A stretch of DNA of 64,000 nucleotides from Vibrio cincinnatiensis (GCF_022113815.1 NZ_SGOM01000003.1:186001-250000); one strand, 5' to 3'. Positions 45,388 to 55,768 are shown, counted from the stretch's first letter. Program-made: numbers and translations. Notes: a model not told the origin generated them from the letters alone.

Positions 45388-45567
45388 CTAATGACTCTGT
45401 GATTTTTTCCATACCGTCAATTCCACCCAAATCTGCTCTAATTGTTTCAGCTCTTCTGCCGTTAATAGTGATAAGGTTGTTTTTCCTTGAGATAAGGGAT
45501 AAGACTGAAAGGCACATATCTGCGCATAAAAATCTTTTTTTAATTGCGTAATGACTGCGTAGTCCAC
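45388..45567 (-). CDS. Small protein of 59 residues, GTG start, unrecognised
   Basis: A minus-strand frame starting GTG at 45567 (GGGG seven bases before) encodes VDYAVITQLKKDFYAQICAF, then QSYPLSQGKTTLSLLTAEEL and KQLEQIWVELTVWKKSQSH. Composition and the amphipathic pattern look like a real small helical protein with a hydrophilic end. It is too short for usual gene finders. A good terminator follows 39 bases after its stop, oriented with it, and no other gene explains that terminator. No family recognised. It could also be a remnant of a longer protein, though no upstream in-frame extension is evident. Confidence 0.5.
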   Translation of the reverse strand: MDYAVITQLKKDFYAQICAFQSYPLSQGKTTLSLLTAEELKQLEQIWVELTVWKKSQSH

Positions 45568-45962
45568 TGGATGCCCCGATCAAAATAGTTTAGTGATAAT
45601 TCATAAAAAATAAATACTACCATTTCCTTCTATTAACTGACAATTATATTTTTATTTCTGAATAATTATCACAATCACATTATAAAAAGTGATGAGTAGA
45701 AATAAATAATAAGAATGATCATTTTGTCTCATTATTAGATCAAACATAAATTATCAGCCGATATTCATGATTTTTATTCATAGATATCATAAATAATAAA
45801 AATAAAGATCTTATACATTACCAGTAATACACCATTCTATTTTACTATAAATAAGCATCTATTTAATATTTTCGTTCAGAGAGCCACTGGTTTAATTGAG
45901 CTAAACTCTAGCGTAGTGTCCTTACTCACCTCTCTCATTAACGCTCTATCTATGGCATATAA
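45568..45962. other. AT-rich intergenic stretch downstream of gyrA
   Basis: About 395 bases, very AT-rich, with no open frame, no RNA gene and no clear operator. AATGATCATT near 45715-45724 is a short palindrome of doubtful meaning. It may hold the promoter of the small gene at 45567. Nothing else seen. Confidence 0.35.
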
Positions 45963-45992
45963 AAAAACCGAGCTTATTATCGCTCGGTTTTT
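45963..45992. terminator. Terminator after gyrA
   Basis: AAAAACCGAGC and GCTCGGTTTTT form an 11-base stem with an 8-base loop, 24 bases after the gyrA stop on the minus strand, with T-runs in both directions. Confidence 0.88.
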
Positions 45993-46015
45993 ATGATTCA
46001 TAATATAAAGACTAT

Positions 46016-48712
46016 TTATTCTTCTGAATCAATCTCGCTATCATGGATCACTGGGTTTTCTGCGTCAGCAACCGAATCTGCTGCCTCTTCCGCTGAAGGT
46101 AAATCTGCCTCATCCACTTCTTCAATACGCTGTAAGCCAACGACTTTTTCGTCTTCAGAAGTTCGAATCAAGGTGACGCCTTGTGTGTTACGGCCCACTT
46201 GGCTAACCTCAGCGACTCGGGTACGCACCAAGGTACCGGCGTTGGTGATCATCATAAATTCATCGCCTTCTTCAGCTTGAACTGCACCAACAACACTACC
46301 ATTACGCTCAGAAACTTTGATAGAAACCACGCCTTGAGTACCACGACCTTTGGTCGGATATTCAGATAAGCTGGTGCGCTTACCGTAACCATTTTCTGTC
46401 ACGGTGAGAACGTCACCTTCCGTCTTCGGCACAATCAATGAAACTACTTGATCGCCATCTGCCAATTTCATACCACGGACACCCGAAGCGGTACGCCCCA
46501 TAGGACGGACACCTTTGAATTTAATTTCTGGTTGACCGTTTTCATCGAGCACAGGTTGACCATTCTCATCGAATAGCGCGATTTCTTCGGCTTCTTTAAA
46601 GCGAACCACTTTACCAAATTTTGAGAACAGCATGATTTCATTATTACCATCAGTGATATCAACCCCAATTAATGAGTCATCATCACGCAGATTGACGGCA
46701 ATCAAACCATTAGCACGAACATTAGCAAATTGGTCTAATGACGTTTTCTTCACTGTACCATCGCCCGTTGCCATAAAGATAAATTTATCATCACTAAACT
46801 CGGTAACCGGAAGAATAGCAGTAATGCGTTCTTCTGCTTCCAATGGCAATAAGTTAACGATAGGTTTACCGCGTGCGGTACGGCTTGCTAGTGGTAATTG
46901 ATACACTTTCAAGCGATACGTTTTACCACGGGTCGAGAAGCACAGGATATTATCATGCGTGTTCGCAACCAAAAGACGCTCAATGTAGTCTTCGTCTTTC
47001 ATGCGTGTTGCACTCTTACCTTTGCCGCCTCGACGCTGCGCTTCGTAATCACTGAGTAATTGATACTTCACATAACCTTCATGGGAAAGTGTCACCACCA
47101 CATCTTCACGTGCGATCAGCTCTTCCATATCAATGTCATGCGTTGCCGCAGTGATTTCGGTACGACGGGCATCACCAAAGTTTGCTTTCGCCATTTCCAG
47201 TTCTTCACGAATCACTTCCATTAAGCGTTCGGTATCAGAAAGAATACGAATTAGCTCTGCGATTTCATCCAACAATGCTTTATATTCATCGAGGATTTTC
47301 TCATGCTCTAATCCGGTTAAGCGGTGTAGACGTAGATCAAGAATCGCTTGAGCTTGCTGTTCTGTGAGGAAATATTGACCATCACGGATACCGTATTGCG
47401 CTTCAAGCCATTCAGGACGCGCGGCATCTGTTCCTGCACGTTCTAACATTGCAGCAACATGACCTAATTCCCAACCTCTTGAAATTAAACCCGCTTTTGC
47501 TTCAGCTGGAGTTGGTGCTTTACGAATTAAATCAATAATGTCATCGATATTGGCAAGCGCAAGAGCTAGACCTTCAAGAATATGTGCACGTTCACGCGCT
47601 TTACGTAATTCAAAAATAGTCCGGCGAGTCACCACTTCACGGCGGTGGTTCACAAAACATTTCAACATCTCTTTCAGGTTAAAAAGTTTTGGTTGACCAT
47701 TATCCAGCGCCACCATGTTAATACCAAAGGTGGTTTGCAGTTGAGTGTTCGCGTACAGGTTATTAAGAACCACTTCGCCAACCGCGTCGCGGCGACATTC
47801 AATGACAATGCGCATTCCGTCTTTATCGGACTCATCACGCAGCGCACTAATGCCTTCAACTTTTTTCTCTTTGACTAAATCGGCAATCTTTTCAATCAAA
47901 CGAGCTTTATTCACTTGATACGGAATTTCAGTGACAATAATGGTTTCTTTACCATGTTTATCGGCTTCAATTTCCGCTTTTGAACGCATGTAAACTTTAC
48001 CGCGCCCAGTTTTGTAAGCATCAACGATTCCTTTACGACCGCTGATTAATGCTGCCGTTGGGAAATCAGGCCCTGGAATATACTCCATAAGCTCATCAAT
48101 CGTGATGTCTTCATTGTTGATATAGGCCAAGCACCCATCAATAACTTCCGTCAAGTTATGTGGAGGGATATTGGTAGCCATACCAACCGCAATCCCTGAC
48201 GAACCATTGACTAACAGGTTAGGAATCTTGGTGGGTAAAACCGCAGGAATTTGTTCAGTGCCATCATAGTTAGGCACAAAATCCACGGTTTCTTTATCTA
48301 AATCGGCAAGAAGTTCATGGGCCATTTTTGCCATACGAACTTCGGTATAACGCATCGCCGCCGCTGAGTCTCCGTCAATTGAACCAAAGTTACCTTGGCC
48401 ATCAACTAACATATAGCGGAGTGAGAATGGCTGTGCCATCCGAACAATTGTATCGTAAACCGCACTATCACCATGTGGGTGATATTTACCGATTACGTCC
48501 CCTACCACACGGGCAGATTTTTTATATGGTTTATTCCAATCATTACCCAGTACATTCATCGCAAATAAAACGCGACGGTGAACTGGCTTTAGGCCATCAC
48601 GCACATCGGGAAGAGCACGACCCACGATAACTGACATCGCGTAGTCTAAGTATGAACCTCGAAGCTCATCTTCGATGTTTACGGGCGTGATCTCTTTAGC
48701 TAGATCGCTCAT
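46016..48712 (-). CDS. gyrA: DNA gyrase subunit A
   Basis: 898 residues. N-terminal winged-helix/tower domain with the quinolone-determining region: Ser83 and Asp87 are wild type ([12 protein letters not shown]) and the catalytic Tyr122 is in [11 protein letters not shown]. The C-terminal beta-pinwheel carries the GyrA box-like [10 protein letters not shown]. One blade holds a small duplication ([15 protein letters not shown]), and the last 35 residues are strongly acidic (DSEIDSEE end), a tail known to modulate supercoiling in E. coli. It relaxes positive and introduces negative supercoils with GyrB. Divergent from ubiG. Confidence 0.97.
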   Translation of the reverse strand: MSDLAKEITPVNIEDELRGSYLDYAMSVIVGRALPDVRDGLKPVHRRVLFAMNVLGNDWNKPYKKSARVVGDVIGKYHPHGDSAVYDTIVRMAQPFSLRYMLVDGQGNFGSIDGDSAAAMRYTEVRMAKMAHELLADLDKETVDFVPNYDGTEQIPAVLPTKIPNLLVNGSSGIAVGMATNIPPHNLTEVIDGCLAYINNEDITIDELMEYIPGPDFPTAALISGRKGIVDAYKTGRGKVYMRSKAEIEADKHGKETIIVTEIPYQVNKARLIEKIADLVKEKKVEGISALRDESDKDGMRIVIECRRDAVGEVVLNNLYANTQLQTTFGINMVALDNGQPKLFNLKEMLKCFVNHRREVVTRRTIFELRKARERAHILEGLALALANIDDIIDLIRKAPTPAEAKAGLISRGWELGHVAAMLERAGTDAARPEWLEAQYGIRDGQYFLTEQQAQAILDLRLHRLTGLEHEKILDEYKALLDEIAELIRILSDTERLMEVIREELEMAKANFGDARRTEITAATHDIDMEELIAREDVVVTLSHEGYVKYQLLSDYEAQRRGGKGKSATRMKDEDYIERLLVANTHDNILCFSTRGKTYRLKVYQLPLASRTARGKPIVNLLPLEAEERITAILPVTEFSDDKFIFMATGDGTVKKTSLDQFANVRANGLIAVNLRDDDSLIGVDITDGNNEIMLFSKFGKVVRFKEAEEIALFDENGQPVLDENGQPEIKFKGVRPMGRTASGVRGMKLADGDQVVSLIVPKTEGDVLTVTENGYGKRTSLSEYPTKGRGTQGVVSIKVSERNGSVVGAVQAEEGDEFMMITNAGTLVRTRVAEVSQVGRNTQGVTLIRTSEDEKVVGLQRIEEVDEADLPSAEEAADSVADAENPVIHDSEIDSEE

Positions 48713-49066
48713 AGAGCCATTATCCCTCTACAGTTTGATCGGTATATCCAGACCACATTGAATGTGACTCTAACAACAGAGCCAAACATTACCGATGTAT
48801 CGCCCGGATAATATTGATACTTATAAGGTTGGAAAATATAACACAAGTTCACCGAGTTCGGCATCACTTTCCCTGTCCTTTTATCAGGTTGTGAGCTTTG
48901 TGGGGTATCAAATGCTGAGAAATCACACACTCATCCCATATCCAACTGATAAATGGTTGGTTTTTGCTCAACATTTAACGAATCATCGATAACGGGTGGT
49001 ATGAATAACGAACCCGGTTATAATGCCACCTTAATTTCTGGATGCATAACACAGGCAATGATAAGC
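48713..49066. other. Divergent region between gyrA and ubiG
   Basis: 354 bases containing the promoters of gyrA (minus) and ubiG (plus). An in-frame extension upstream of ubiG (from 48953) exists but looks like untranslated sequence. No hairpin or operator I can name. Confidence 0.3.
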
Positions 49067-49777
49067 ATGACTCAAGCACAAAATGTCGATCCAAACGAAA
49101 TCAAAAAATTTGAAGAGATGGCTTCACGTTGGTGGGATTTACACGGCGAGTTTAAACCGTTACACCAAATCAACCCATTACGACTTCATTATGTTTTGGA
49201 AAACGCCAATGGCCTATTTGGTAAAACTGTGCTTGATGTAGGATGTGGCGGGGGGATTTTAGCGGAAAGCATGGCCAAAGAAGGCGCGCTCGTTACTGGG
49301 TTAGATATGGGTAAAGAACCGCTTGAAGTGGCTCGCTTACATGCTTTAGAGACAGGAACCTCTCTCACTTATATCCAGAGTACTGTTGAAGAGCATGCCC
49401 AGGAATTTCCCCAACATTATGATGTCGTAACCTGTATGGAAATGCTGGAGCACGTGCCCGACCCACTTTCTGTCGTACGTTCCTGTGCTCAGCTCGTCAA
49501 ACCGGGGGGACACGTCTTCTTTTCAACACTTAATCGTAATCTTCAGTCTTACTTATTTGCCATTGTGGGCGCTGAACAGTTATTAAAAATTGTCCCACCG
49601 GGTACTCATGATCATGCAAAATTCATTCGTCCCTCTGAACTGCTAAAAATGGTAGATAAAACCCCATTACAAGAGCAAGGGATCACTGGCCTACTTTATA
49701 ATCCACTCACCGATACTTATCGTCTGGGTAAACACGTCGGGGTCAATTATATCCTTCATACTCAATGCCTAAGATAG
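49067..49777 (+). CDS. ubiG: UbiG, ubiquinone O-methyltransferase
   Basis: 236 residues from the ATG at 49067, which gives the family start [20 protein letters not shown]; the open frame reaches back to 48953 without a convincing start. It carries out both O-methylations of ubiquinone synthesis using SAM. Motif [14 protein letters not shown], then [13 protein letters not shown] and [16 protein letters not shown]. The UbiG-specific [19 protein letters not shown] is present. It is divergent from gyrA, the same neighbourhood as in E. coli. Confidence 0.95.
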   Translation: MTQAQNVDPNEIKKFEEMASRWWDLHGEFKPLHQINPLRLHYVLENANGLFGKTVLDVGCGGGILAESMAKEGALVTGLDMGKEPLEVARLHALETGTSLTYIQSTVEEHAQEFPQHYDVVTCMEMLEHVPDPLSVVRSCAQLVKPGGHVFFSTLNRNLQSYLFAIVGAEQLLKIVPPGTHDHAKFIRPSELLKMVDKTPLQEQGITGLLYNPLTDTYRLGKHVGVNYILHTQCLR

Positions 49778-49982
49778 CATCGTAGAAACTAGCCACGATA
49801 AGAGGCTCAGATAGCCAAAATCCAAGCCTCTTGCAAGAAGTCAATTTATCCCAAAAGATCAAGTGATTTTTTTTCTGATCTGGTGAGTAAAAAACCAATA
49901 TCCAAACCACTATTTTTTACCTTTAACTCTGCCCTTTGATTGTCGGTAAGTAGCTACTAACTGAAAATTTTTCTTTCCCAAC

Positions 49983-49991
49983 TTATCCACA
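49983..49991 (+). promoter_or_regulatory. DnaA box upstream of nrdAB
   Basis: TTATCCACA is a perfect DnaA box, about 200 bases before nrdA and just upstream of a candidate promoter. In E. coli the nrdAB promoter also has DnaA boxes that link dNTP supply to replication. Confidence 0.65.
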
Positions 49992-50011
49992 AACTGTGCA
50001 AGAACTGTAAC

Positions 50012-50040
50012 TTGCATTCCCCTCTCGATAGCACTATCTT
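50012..50040 (+). promoter_or_regulatory. Candidate sigma-70 promoter of nrdAB
   Basis: TTGCAT (50012-50017) and TATCTT (50035-50040) are spaced by 17 bases. Position between the DnaA box and the NrdR-like boxes is reasonable. Confidence 0.45.
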
Positions 50041-50060
50041 GTAACCCGAACACTGATGCA

Positions 50061-50098
50061 CCCCTACATGTAGTGTTTACTCATACAAGATGTAGGGC
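50061..50098 (+). promoter_or_regulatory. Pair of NrdR-like boxes before nrdA
   Basis: The first box (50061-50076, containing CTACATGTAGTGT) matches the consensus ACACTATATATAGTGT at 12 of 16 positions; the second (50083-50098, ACAAGATGTAGGG) at 10 of 16. Centres are 22 bases apart, near two helical turns. Paired NrdR boxes are usual before ribonucleotide reductase operons. Confidence 0.5.
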
Positions 50099-50184
50099 GA
50101 CTTCGAACACAAAGCCAACGTTAAATTTACAAAAACCACACCAAAACACGGCTTTTATCAGTTTTGTTAGGGAAATAAAGCAGA

Positions 50185-52467
50185 ATGAACCAACAACTTA
50201 CTGTCACCAAACGTGATGGCCGCAAAGAAACTATCGATCTCGATAAAATCCACCGCGTAATCGCATGGGCCGCTGAAGGTCTAGACAACGTCTCTGTATC
50301 ACAAGTTGAACTGCGTGCTCATATCCAATTTTATGATGGGATCACGACCTCAGATATTCATGAGACGATCATTAAATCGGCAGCCGATCTTATTTCAGAA
50401 GAGACCCCAGATTATCAATACCTCGCTGCACGCCTCGCTGTTTTTCACTTGCGTAAAAAAGCTTATGGTCAATACGAGCCGCCAACACTCTTTGATCATG
50501 TCTCAGCAATGATAGAAAAAGGCAAATACGACAAACACTTATTGGAAGATTATAGCCAAGAAGAGTTTGCACTGATGAACGAGTTCATCGACCATCGCCG
50601 TGATTTGAATTTCTCGTATGCTGCAGTCAAACAGCTCGAAGGAAAATACTTCGTACAAAACCGTGTAACTGGTCAAATCTATGAAAGCGCTCAGTTTTTA
50701 TACATTTTGGTTGCCGCTTGTTTATTTGCGAAATACCCGAAAGCCACGCGTTTGGATTATATCCAACGTTTTTACGATGCGACTTCAACGTTTAAAATTT
50801 CACTACCAACGCCAATTATGGCGGGGGTTCGAACACCAACACGCCAGTTCAGCTCATGTGTATTGATTGAGTGTGGGGATAGCTTAGATTCTATCAATGC
50901 AACCGCAAGTTCAATTGTTCGTTACGTCTCTCAGCGCGCAGGTATTGGTATTAATGCTGGACGTATTCGCGCCTTAGGTTCTGAAATTCGTGGGGGAGAA
51001 GCCTTCCATACTGGCTGTATTCCTTTTTATAAATATTTCCAAACAGCCGTAAAATGCTGCTCACAAGGTGGCGTACGTGGTGGTGCTGCCACGGTCTTTT
51101 ACCCACTTTGGCATGGTGAAGCTGAATCACTGCTGGTACTGAAAAATAACCGTGGTGTGGAAGAAAACCGTGTTCGTCATATGGATTACGGCGTTCAGCT
51201 AAATAAATTGATGTACACACGTTTAGTTGAAGGCGGCAATATTACGCTGTTCTCTCCTTCCGACGTTCCTGGCCTATACGATGCTTTCTTTGAAGATCAA
51301 AATGAATTTGAACGTTTATATGTCCAGTATGAAAATGATCCTTCTATAAAAAAACGCAGTGTAAAAGCAATCGAGATTTTCTCTCTCTTAATGCAAGAAC
51401 GCGCCTCTACTGGTCGTATTTATATTCAAAACGTCGATCACTGTAATACTCACAGCCCCTTTGATGCGAGTATTGCCCCAGTTCGTCAGTCAAACCTATG
51501 CTTAGAAATTGCGTTGCCAACTAAACCATTGACAAATGTAGAGGACGATAGTGGCGAAATCGCGCTCTGTACTCTTTCTGCATTTAATTTGGGAGCAATT
51601 AACGAGTTGGATGATTTCCAAGAGCTGGCAGAATTAGTGGTGCGTGCGCTGGATGCACTGCTTGATTATCAAGATTACCCACTCCCTGCAGCACGTAAAT
51701 CAACCATGAATCGCCGAACTTTAGGGGTTGGTGTCATTAATTACGCTTATTACCTAGCAAAAAATGGCGTAAAATATTCAGATGGTAGCGCCAATGCCCT
51801 TACTCACCGCACATTTGAAGCGATGCAATATTATCTCCTCAAAGCATCGGTAAACCTTGCCAAAGAGCAAGGAAGATGTCCGGCATTTGATGAAACAAAC
51901 TACGCGAAAGGCTTACTCCCTATCGATACCTATAAGAAAGATATTGATCTTATTTGTAATGAAGCTCTGCATTATGATTGGGATGCTCTGCGTAGTGAAA
52001 TTATGGAATTTGGTTTACGTAACTCGACATTGACTGCTCTGATGCCTTCAGAAACCTCTTCTCAAATTTCGAATGCGACCAACGGTATAGAGCCACCTCG
52101 TGGCTATGTGTCTGTCAAAGCCTCTAAAGATGGCATCCTTAAACAGGTGGTTCCTGAATTTACCAAACTCAAAGAGAACTACGAGTTATTGTGGAATATT
52201 GGCTCTAATGATGGCTATCTACACTTAGTCGGCATCATGCAAAAATTTGTTGACCAAGCAATTTCTGCTAACACCAACTACGATCCTAGCCAATATGACT
52301 CAGGCAAAGTGCCCATGAAGAAGTTATTACAAGACTTACTCACCGCGTACAAGTTTGGAGTTAAAACGCTTTACTACCACAACACTCGTGATGGCGCAAA
52401 AGACGATCAAAAAGATGCCGTCCAGCCACAAGATGATGATTGTGCTGGCGGTGGATGTAAGATCTAA
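50185..52467 (+). CDS. nrdA: NrdA, ribonucleotide reductase class Ia large subunit
   Basis: 760 residues, as in E. coli (761). N-terminal ATP-cone (1-90; LTVTKRDGRKETIDLDKIHR), then the ten-stranded barrel with active-site Cys in RQFSSCVLIECGDS, NLCLEIALP and LCTLSAFNLGAI, and a C-terminal redox pair in DDDCAGGGCKI. It reduces ribonucleoside diphosphates with NrdB. A stable hairpin and 117 bases separate it from nrdB. Confidence 0.97.
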   Translation: MNQQLTVTKRDGRKETIDLDKIHRVIAWAAEGLDNVSVSQVELRAHIQFYDGITTSDIHETIIKSAADLISEETPDYQYLAARLAVFHLRKKAYGQYEPPTLFDHVSAMIEKGKYDKHLLEDYSQEEFALMNEFIDHRRDLNFSYAAVKQLEGKYFVQNRVTGQIYESAQFLYILVAACLFAKYPKATRLDYIQRFYDATSTFKISLPTPIMAGVRTPTRQFSSCVLIECGDSLDSINATASSIVRYVSQRAGIGINAGRIRALGSEIRGGEAFHTGCIPFYKYFQTAVKCCSQGGVRGGAATVFYPLWHGEAESLLVLKNNRGVEENRVRHMDYGVQLNKLMYTRLVEGGNITLFSPSDVPGLYDAFFEDQNEFERLYVQYENDPSIKKRSVKAIEIFSLLMQERASTGRIYIQNVDHCNTHSPFDASIAPVRQSNLCLEIALPTKPLTNVEDDSGEIALCTLSAFNLGAINELDDFQELAELVVRALDALLDYQDYPLPAARKSTMNRRTLGVGVINYAYYLAKNGVKYSDGSANALTHRTFEAMQYYLLKASVNLAKEQGRCPAFDETNYAKGLLPIDTYKKDIDLICNEALHYDWDALRSEIMEFGLRNSTLTALMPSETSSQISNATNGIEPPRGYVSVKASKDGILKQVVPEFTKLKENYELLWNIGSNDGYLHLVGIMQKFVDQAISANTNYDPSQYDSGKVPMKKLLQDLLTAYKFGVKTLYYHNTRDGAKDDQKDAVQPQDDDCAGGGCKI

Positions 52468-52480
52468 TTTTGCCGCTCTC

Positions 52481-52515
52481 CTCATAAATAGGGCATGATA
52501 TGCCCTATTTATGAG
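52481..52515 (+). other. 16-bp perfect inverted repeat between nrdA and nrdB
   Basis: CTCATAAATAGGGCAT (52481-52496) and ATGCCCTATTTATGAG (52500-52515) pair perfectly around GAT. No T-run follows (AATAAAAC), so it is more likely a message stability or processing element than a terminator. Confidence 0.65.
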
Positions 52516-52584
52516 AATAAAACGTTACTCACTGATGATTTGTATGCTGCTTGATTAAACAAGTGGCGAAACGGATGAAACACT

Positions 52585-53718
52585 ATGGCTTACAGTACTT
52601 TTACCCAGAAAAAAAATAACCAACTTAAAGAACCCATGTTTCTTGGCCAGTCAGTTAATGTGGCTCGCTACGATCAACAAAAATATGAAATTTTCGAGAA
52701 ACTCATTGAGAAACAACTCTCTTTCTTCTGGCGTCCGGAAGAAGTAGATGTCTCTAGCGATCGTATTGATTATGGTAAGCTACCAGAGCACGAAAAGCAT
52801 ATTTTCATTTCCAATCTTAAATACCAAACACTACTGGATTCGATTCAAGGTCGTAGCCCAAACGTTGCTCTATTACCTTTAGTTTCACTACCTGAACTGG
52901 AAACGTGGATCGAGACTTGGTCATTTTCTGAAACGATCCACTCTCGTTCTTACACTCATATTATTCGAAATATCGTCAACGATCCGGCTGTTGTCTTTGA
53001 TGATATTGTTGAAAATGAACATATTCTTAAACGAGCAAAAGACATAGCCCACTATTACGATGACTTAATCCAATATACGAACGATTACCATCGTTTGGGT
53101 GAAGGTTCTCATCAGATCAATGGTAAAACTATTGACGTGAACCTTATGGAGTTGAAGAAGAAACTGTATTTATGCCTCATGTCAGTCAATGCTCTTGAAG
53201 CCATTCGTTTTTACGTCAGCTTTGCGTGTTCCTTTGCTTTTGCTGAGCGTGAACTGATGGAAGGGAATGCCAAAATTATCAAGCTGATCGCTCGTGATGA
53301 AGCTCTCCATCTTACGGGGACCCAGCACATGATCAATTTACTGCGTAATGGTATTGATGATTTTTCATTCTTACAAATTGCAGAAGAGTGTAAGCAGCAG
53401 TGCTTTGATCTCTTTAAAGAAGCCGCGGAACAGGAAAAAGAATGGGCCGCTTATCTCTTTAAAGATGGCTCAATGATAGGGTTGAACCGCGATATTCTCT
53501 GCCAATATGTCGAATACATTACCAATATTCGCATGCAGGCGGTTGGCTTAGAGGCTGCCTATCCTAATGCAACCACCAATCCAATTCCTTGGATCAACGC
53601 TTGGTTGTCATCGGATAATGTACAAGTGGCTCCACAGGAAGCCGAGATTAGCTCCTATTTAGTGGGTCAAATTGATAATGAAGTAAAAGCCGATGATTTT
53701 GAGGGCTTCGAACTGTAA
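52585..53718 (+). CDS. nrdB: NrdB, ribonucleotide reductase class Ia small subunit
   Basis: 377 residues. Diiron ferritin-like fold; the radical Tyr lies at residue 123 in [11 protein letters not shown] (Tyr122 of E. coli), with iron ligands in [15 protein letters not shown] and [13 protein letters not shown]. The C-terminal tail ([11 protein letters not shown]) is the part that docks on NrdA. Its stop overlaps the ATG of the ferredoxin gene as TAATG. Confidence 0.97.
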   Translation: MAYSTFTQKKNNQLKEPMFLGQSVNVARYDQQKYEIFEKLIEKQLSFFWRPEEVDVSSDRIDYGKLPEHEKHIFISNLKYQTLLDSIQGRSPNVALLPLVSLPELETWIETWSFSETIHSRSYTHIIRNIVNDPAVVFDDIVENEHILKRAKDIAHYYDDLIQYTNDYHRLGEGSHQINGKTIDVNLMELKKKLYLCLMSVNALEAIRFYVSFACSFAFAERELMEGNAKIIKLIARDEALHLTGTQHMINLLRNGIDDFSFLQIAEECKQQCFDLFKEAAEQEKEWAAYLFKDGSMIGLNRDILCQYVEYITNIRMQAVGLEAAYPNATTNPIPWINAWLSSDNVQVAPQEAEISSYLVGQIDNEVKADDFEGFEL

Positions 53719-53996
53719 TGGCCAGCCTTAAGATCAACAAAATATTGACCATTGAATCCAACACATCCAATACTTTACTTGAAAGTATGGAGCATGCAGG
53801 GTTACAACCAGAATACAATTGTCGAGATGGCCACTGTGGTGCTTGTCGTTGTACTTTGATTTCGGGTGAAGTGGAATATGTTGGTTTTGCGATGGCTTAT
53901 ACACAAGGTAATGAGATTTTACCTTGTGTCTGTAAAGCAAAAAGCGCGCTTGAATTGGAGAATGTTAAATACTTTCCCAAAGCCAAACGCGCTTAA
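53718..53996 (+). CDS. yfaE: YfaE-like 2Fe-2S ferredoxin for NrdB cofactor maintenance
   Basis: 92 residues. Plant-type ferredoxin motif with Cys35, Cys40, Cys43 (NCRDGHCGACRC) and Cys70 (EILPCVC). It keeps or rebuilds the diferric-tyrosyl radical of NrdB in E. coli. The start overlaps nrdB by one base, so translation is probably coupled. The extra Cys at 45 and 72 are common in this family. Confidence 0.92.
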   Translation: MASLKINKILTIESNTSNTLLESMEHAGLQPEYNCRDGHCGACRCTLISGEVEYVGFAMAYTQGNEILPCVCKAKSALELENVKYFPKAKRA

Positions 53997-54009
53997 TCGC
54001 TTTATTCTC

Positions 54010-54039
54010 AAGCCAGAGCTAGACTCTGGCTTGTTTTTT
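54010..54039 (+). terminator. Terminator after nrdAB-yfaE
   Basis: AAGCCAGAG and CTCTGGCTT form a 9-base stem with loop CTAGA, followed by GTTTTTT. Its loop contains the stop codon of the convergent gene at 54019. Confidence 0.85.
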
Positions 54040-54273
54040 ACCAAACAGCAAACTATCCGCCGTGTTCACTGATACCGATTTATTTGCCACTTCTCGCCCA
54101 TCATCATCAAACAACGATAATTGATAGCCATAACCAACCTTTAAGGGTTCTTCTGATGGAGCATGACGCCAAAGTGAAGTCATATCTTGAGGATGGTTGA
54201 CTAACGCCTCACCTAATATCACTTTCTGACTGGCAATTTTATACCATACGATAATTTTTGATTGATGGAACAT
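54019..54273 (-). CDS. Small hypothetical protein, 84 residues
   Basis: Starts at the ATG at 54273, which follows a strong AGGAGG by five bases; a longer frame to 54339 lacks one. Sequence MFHQSKIIVWYKIASQKVIL, then GYGYQLSLFDDDGREVANKS, looks like a small beta-rich soluble protein. No family recognised. It is convergent with yfaE and its stop lies inside the terminator of that operon. Confidence 0.7.
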   Translation of the reverse strand: MFHQSKIIVWYKIASQKVILGEALVNHPQDMTSLWRHAPSEEPLKVGYGYQLSLFDDDGREVANKSVSVNTADSLLFGKKQARV

Positions 54274-54497
54274 CACAGCCTCCTGCCGAAATGATTCAAA
54301 CCGACATTGATTGATAAACAAGATTAAGTTTACAAACAAATCGCTATCTCGTATGAATCAATTCAGGCTGTTCAATAACACTCTCAACGAATCAGACAGT
54401 TACCTTTTAGACGAATTATGCATAGATATAACACAATACAATAAAGTCCAGTAATAAGATTATTTTTCAATATCTTAGGAAGATGAATCCCTATTTT

Positions 54498-55745
54498 TTA
54501 TGACGGTATTTTCAATGCATGGGCAGGTAAATGCATTTCTTTCACGACCGTCACAGAACCGTAATGTGTGAAGACGGGTTTCCCCGAAAGATAGCGACGC
54601 AACATATCACCCGCAATGGTGCTAATCAGCTCTTTTTGCTCAGGCAGTGAATAAGCACGATTGAAAGTCAGTTGTTGTCCCCACTCACCATGTGGCGTTG
54701 ATAAGGCGACACAAAACGTATCCTGATACAAAGGCCCTGTGACAAGAGCGAGATCCGTTGAACATTTATCTTTAGTCGCTCCCGCTAGCGCAAAAATAGC
54801 CGCAAGAGGATCTTTTTCACCTAACCCCGACTCAACCTGATGGCTTAATATCCAGCTGTGCCCACTGAGCTGCTCAATCTGTCTATTGCTGAGTAGCCAC
54901 TGCGACAGCCAACCTTTGGTTGCTTGCTCAGCTATCGATAGAGAGAATCCTTTGTCGGCCATCAAATGCCCGAGATGATCCAACATAGGTTCATCAATAC
55001 TCACCACATAAGGTTCAATCAGAGAATGGATGATCTGCATGAGCTTAACGCGTTTTGCCAAATCTTGACGGAGACCAAATAGCTTAATCTCAATAAAGGG
55101 CAAATATGAACGGTAACCCAACCAATACCCTTCAGGTAGCTGAAGTTTCACCAAACGATCGGATAAACCAGATTCTGAACTACCAAATGTATACAACTTG
55201 CTGCATTCAAGACCAACCTGCTGAGGAAAATTCTGCTTTAAATCAGGAAGAATTTGCTCACTGACCATGCGCTTAAACTCTTTTGGCACACCAGGAGTAA
55301 AGTAAAACCAGCAATCGTTGATCTGCATTTTAAAGCCACATGCAGTGCCGATGGGGTTATCCAAAATCGTTGATTTTTCCGGCAACATCGCCTGCTTCAA
55401 ATTACTTTCTGGCATCACTTTTTGTCGACGGGCAAAGAAAGCTTCTAACTTAGTCAACCATTCCGAAAAGAGAACCAGAGATTGTTCCGCCGCTTGTGCC
55501 GCTGCAACAGCACTCAGATCATCACTCGTGGGCCCTAAGCCACCGTTTACAATAACGACATCATTATTGAAACTGAGCATCAATAATTCTTCCGTTAATA
55601 CAGTCTGACTATCGCCAACAGTTGAACGCTTAAGGAGACTAAACCCATTTTCGAAAAATAGACGGGAAAGCCAAGCCGCATTGGTATCAAGGATGTCGCC
55701 GTGTAAGACCTCTTCTCCCGTACTTAGCATCGCTATTTTGAGCAT
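54498..55745 (-). CDS. CinA/YfaY-like protein with degenerate C-terminal domain
   Basis: 415 residues. The N-terminal molybdopterin-binding-like (COG1058) domain, about 1-165, is clear: MLSTGEEVLHGDILDTNAAW, VIVNGGLGPTSDDLSAVAAA, GTACGFKM and FYFTPGVPKEF. This domain hydrolyses NAD-derived or other pyrophosphates in some members. The C-terminal CinA domain (about 250-415), which in PncC/CinA deamidates nicotinamide mononucleotide, lacks the usual SCTGG; the place reads SIAEQATKGWLSQW, so amidase activity is doubtful. E. coli YfaY is built the same way. Confidence 0.87.
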   Translation of the reverse strand: MLKIAMLSTGEEVLHGDILDTNAAWLSRLFFENGFSLLKRSTVGDSQTVLTEELLMLSFNNDVVIVNGGLGPTSDDLSAVAAAQAAEQSLVLFSEWLTKLEAFFARRQKVMPESNLKQAMLPEKSTILDNPIGTACGFKMQINDCWFYFTPGVPKEFKRMVSEQILPDLKQNFPQQVGLECSKLYTFGSSESGLSDRLVKLQLPEGYWLGYRSYLPFIEIKLFGLRQDLAKRVKLMQIIHSLIEPYVVSIDEPMLDHLGHLMADKGFSLSIAEQATKGWLSQWLLSNRQIEQLSGHSWILSHQVESGLGEKDPLAAIFALAGATKDKCSTDLALVTGPLYQDTFCVALSTPHGEWGQQLTFNRAYSLPEQKELISTIAGDMLRRYLSGKPVFTHYGSVTVVKEMHLPAHALKIPS

Positions 55746-55768
55746 AATTAACCCTTATTCTATTAGTG

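Noticed and set aside
46016..48712. Quinolone-resistance changes in GyrA
   Set aside because: Positions 83 and 87 are Ser and Asp, the usual sensitive residues.
48953..49066. N-terminal extension of UbiG
   Set aside because: The extra 38 residues have no family counterpart; the ATG at 49067 gives the usual UbiG start.
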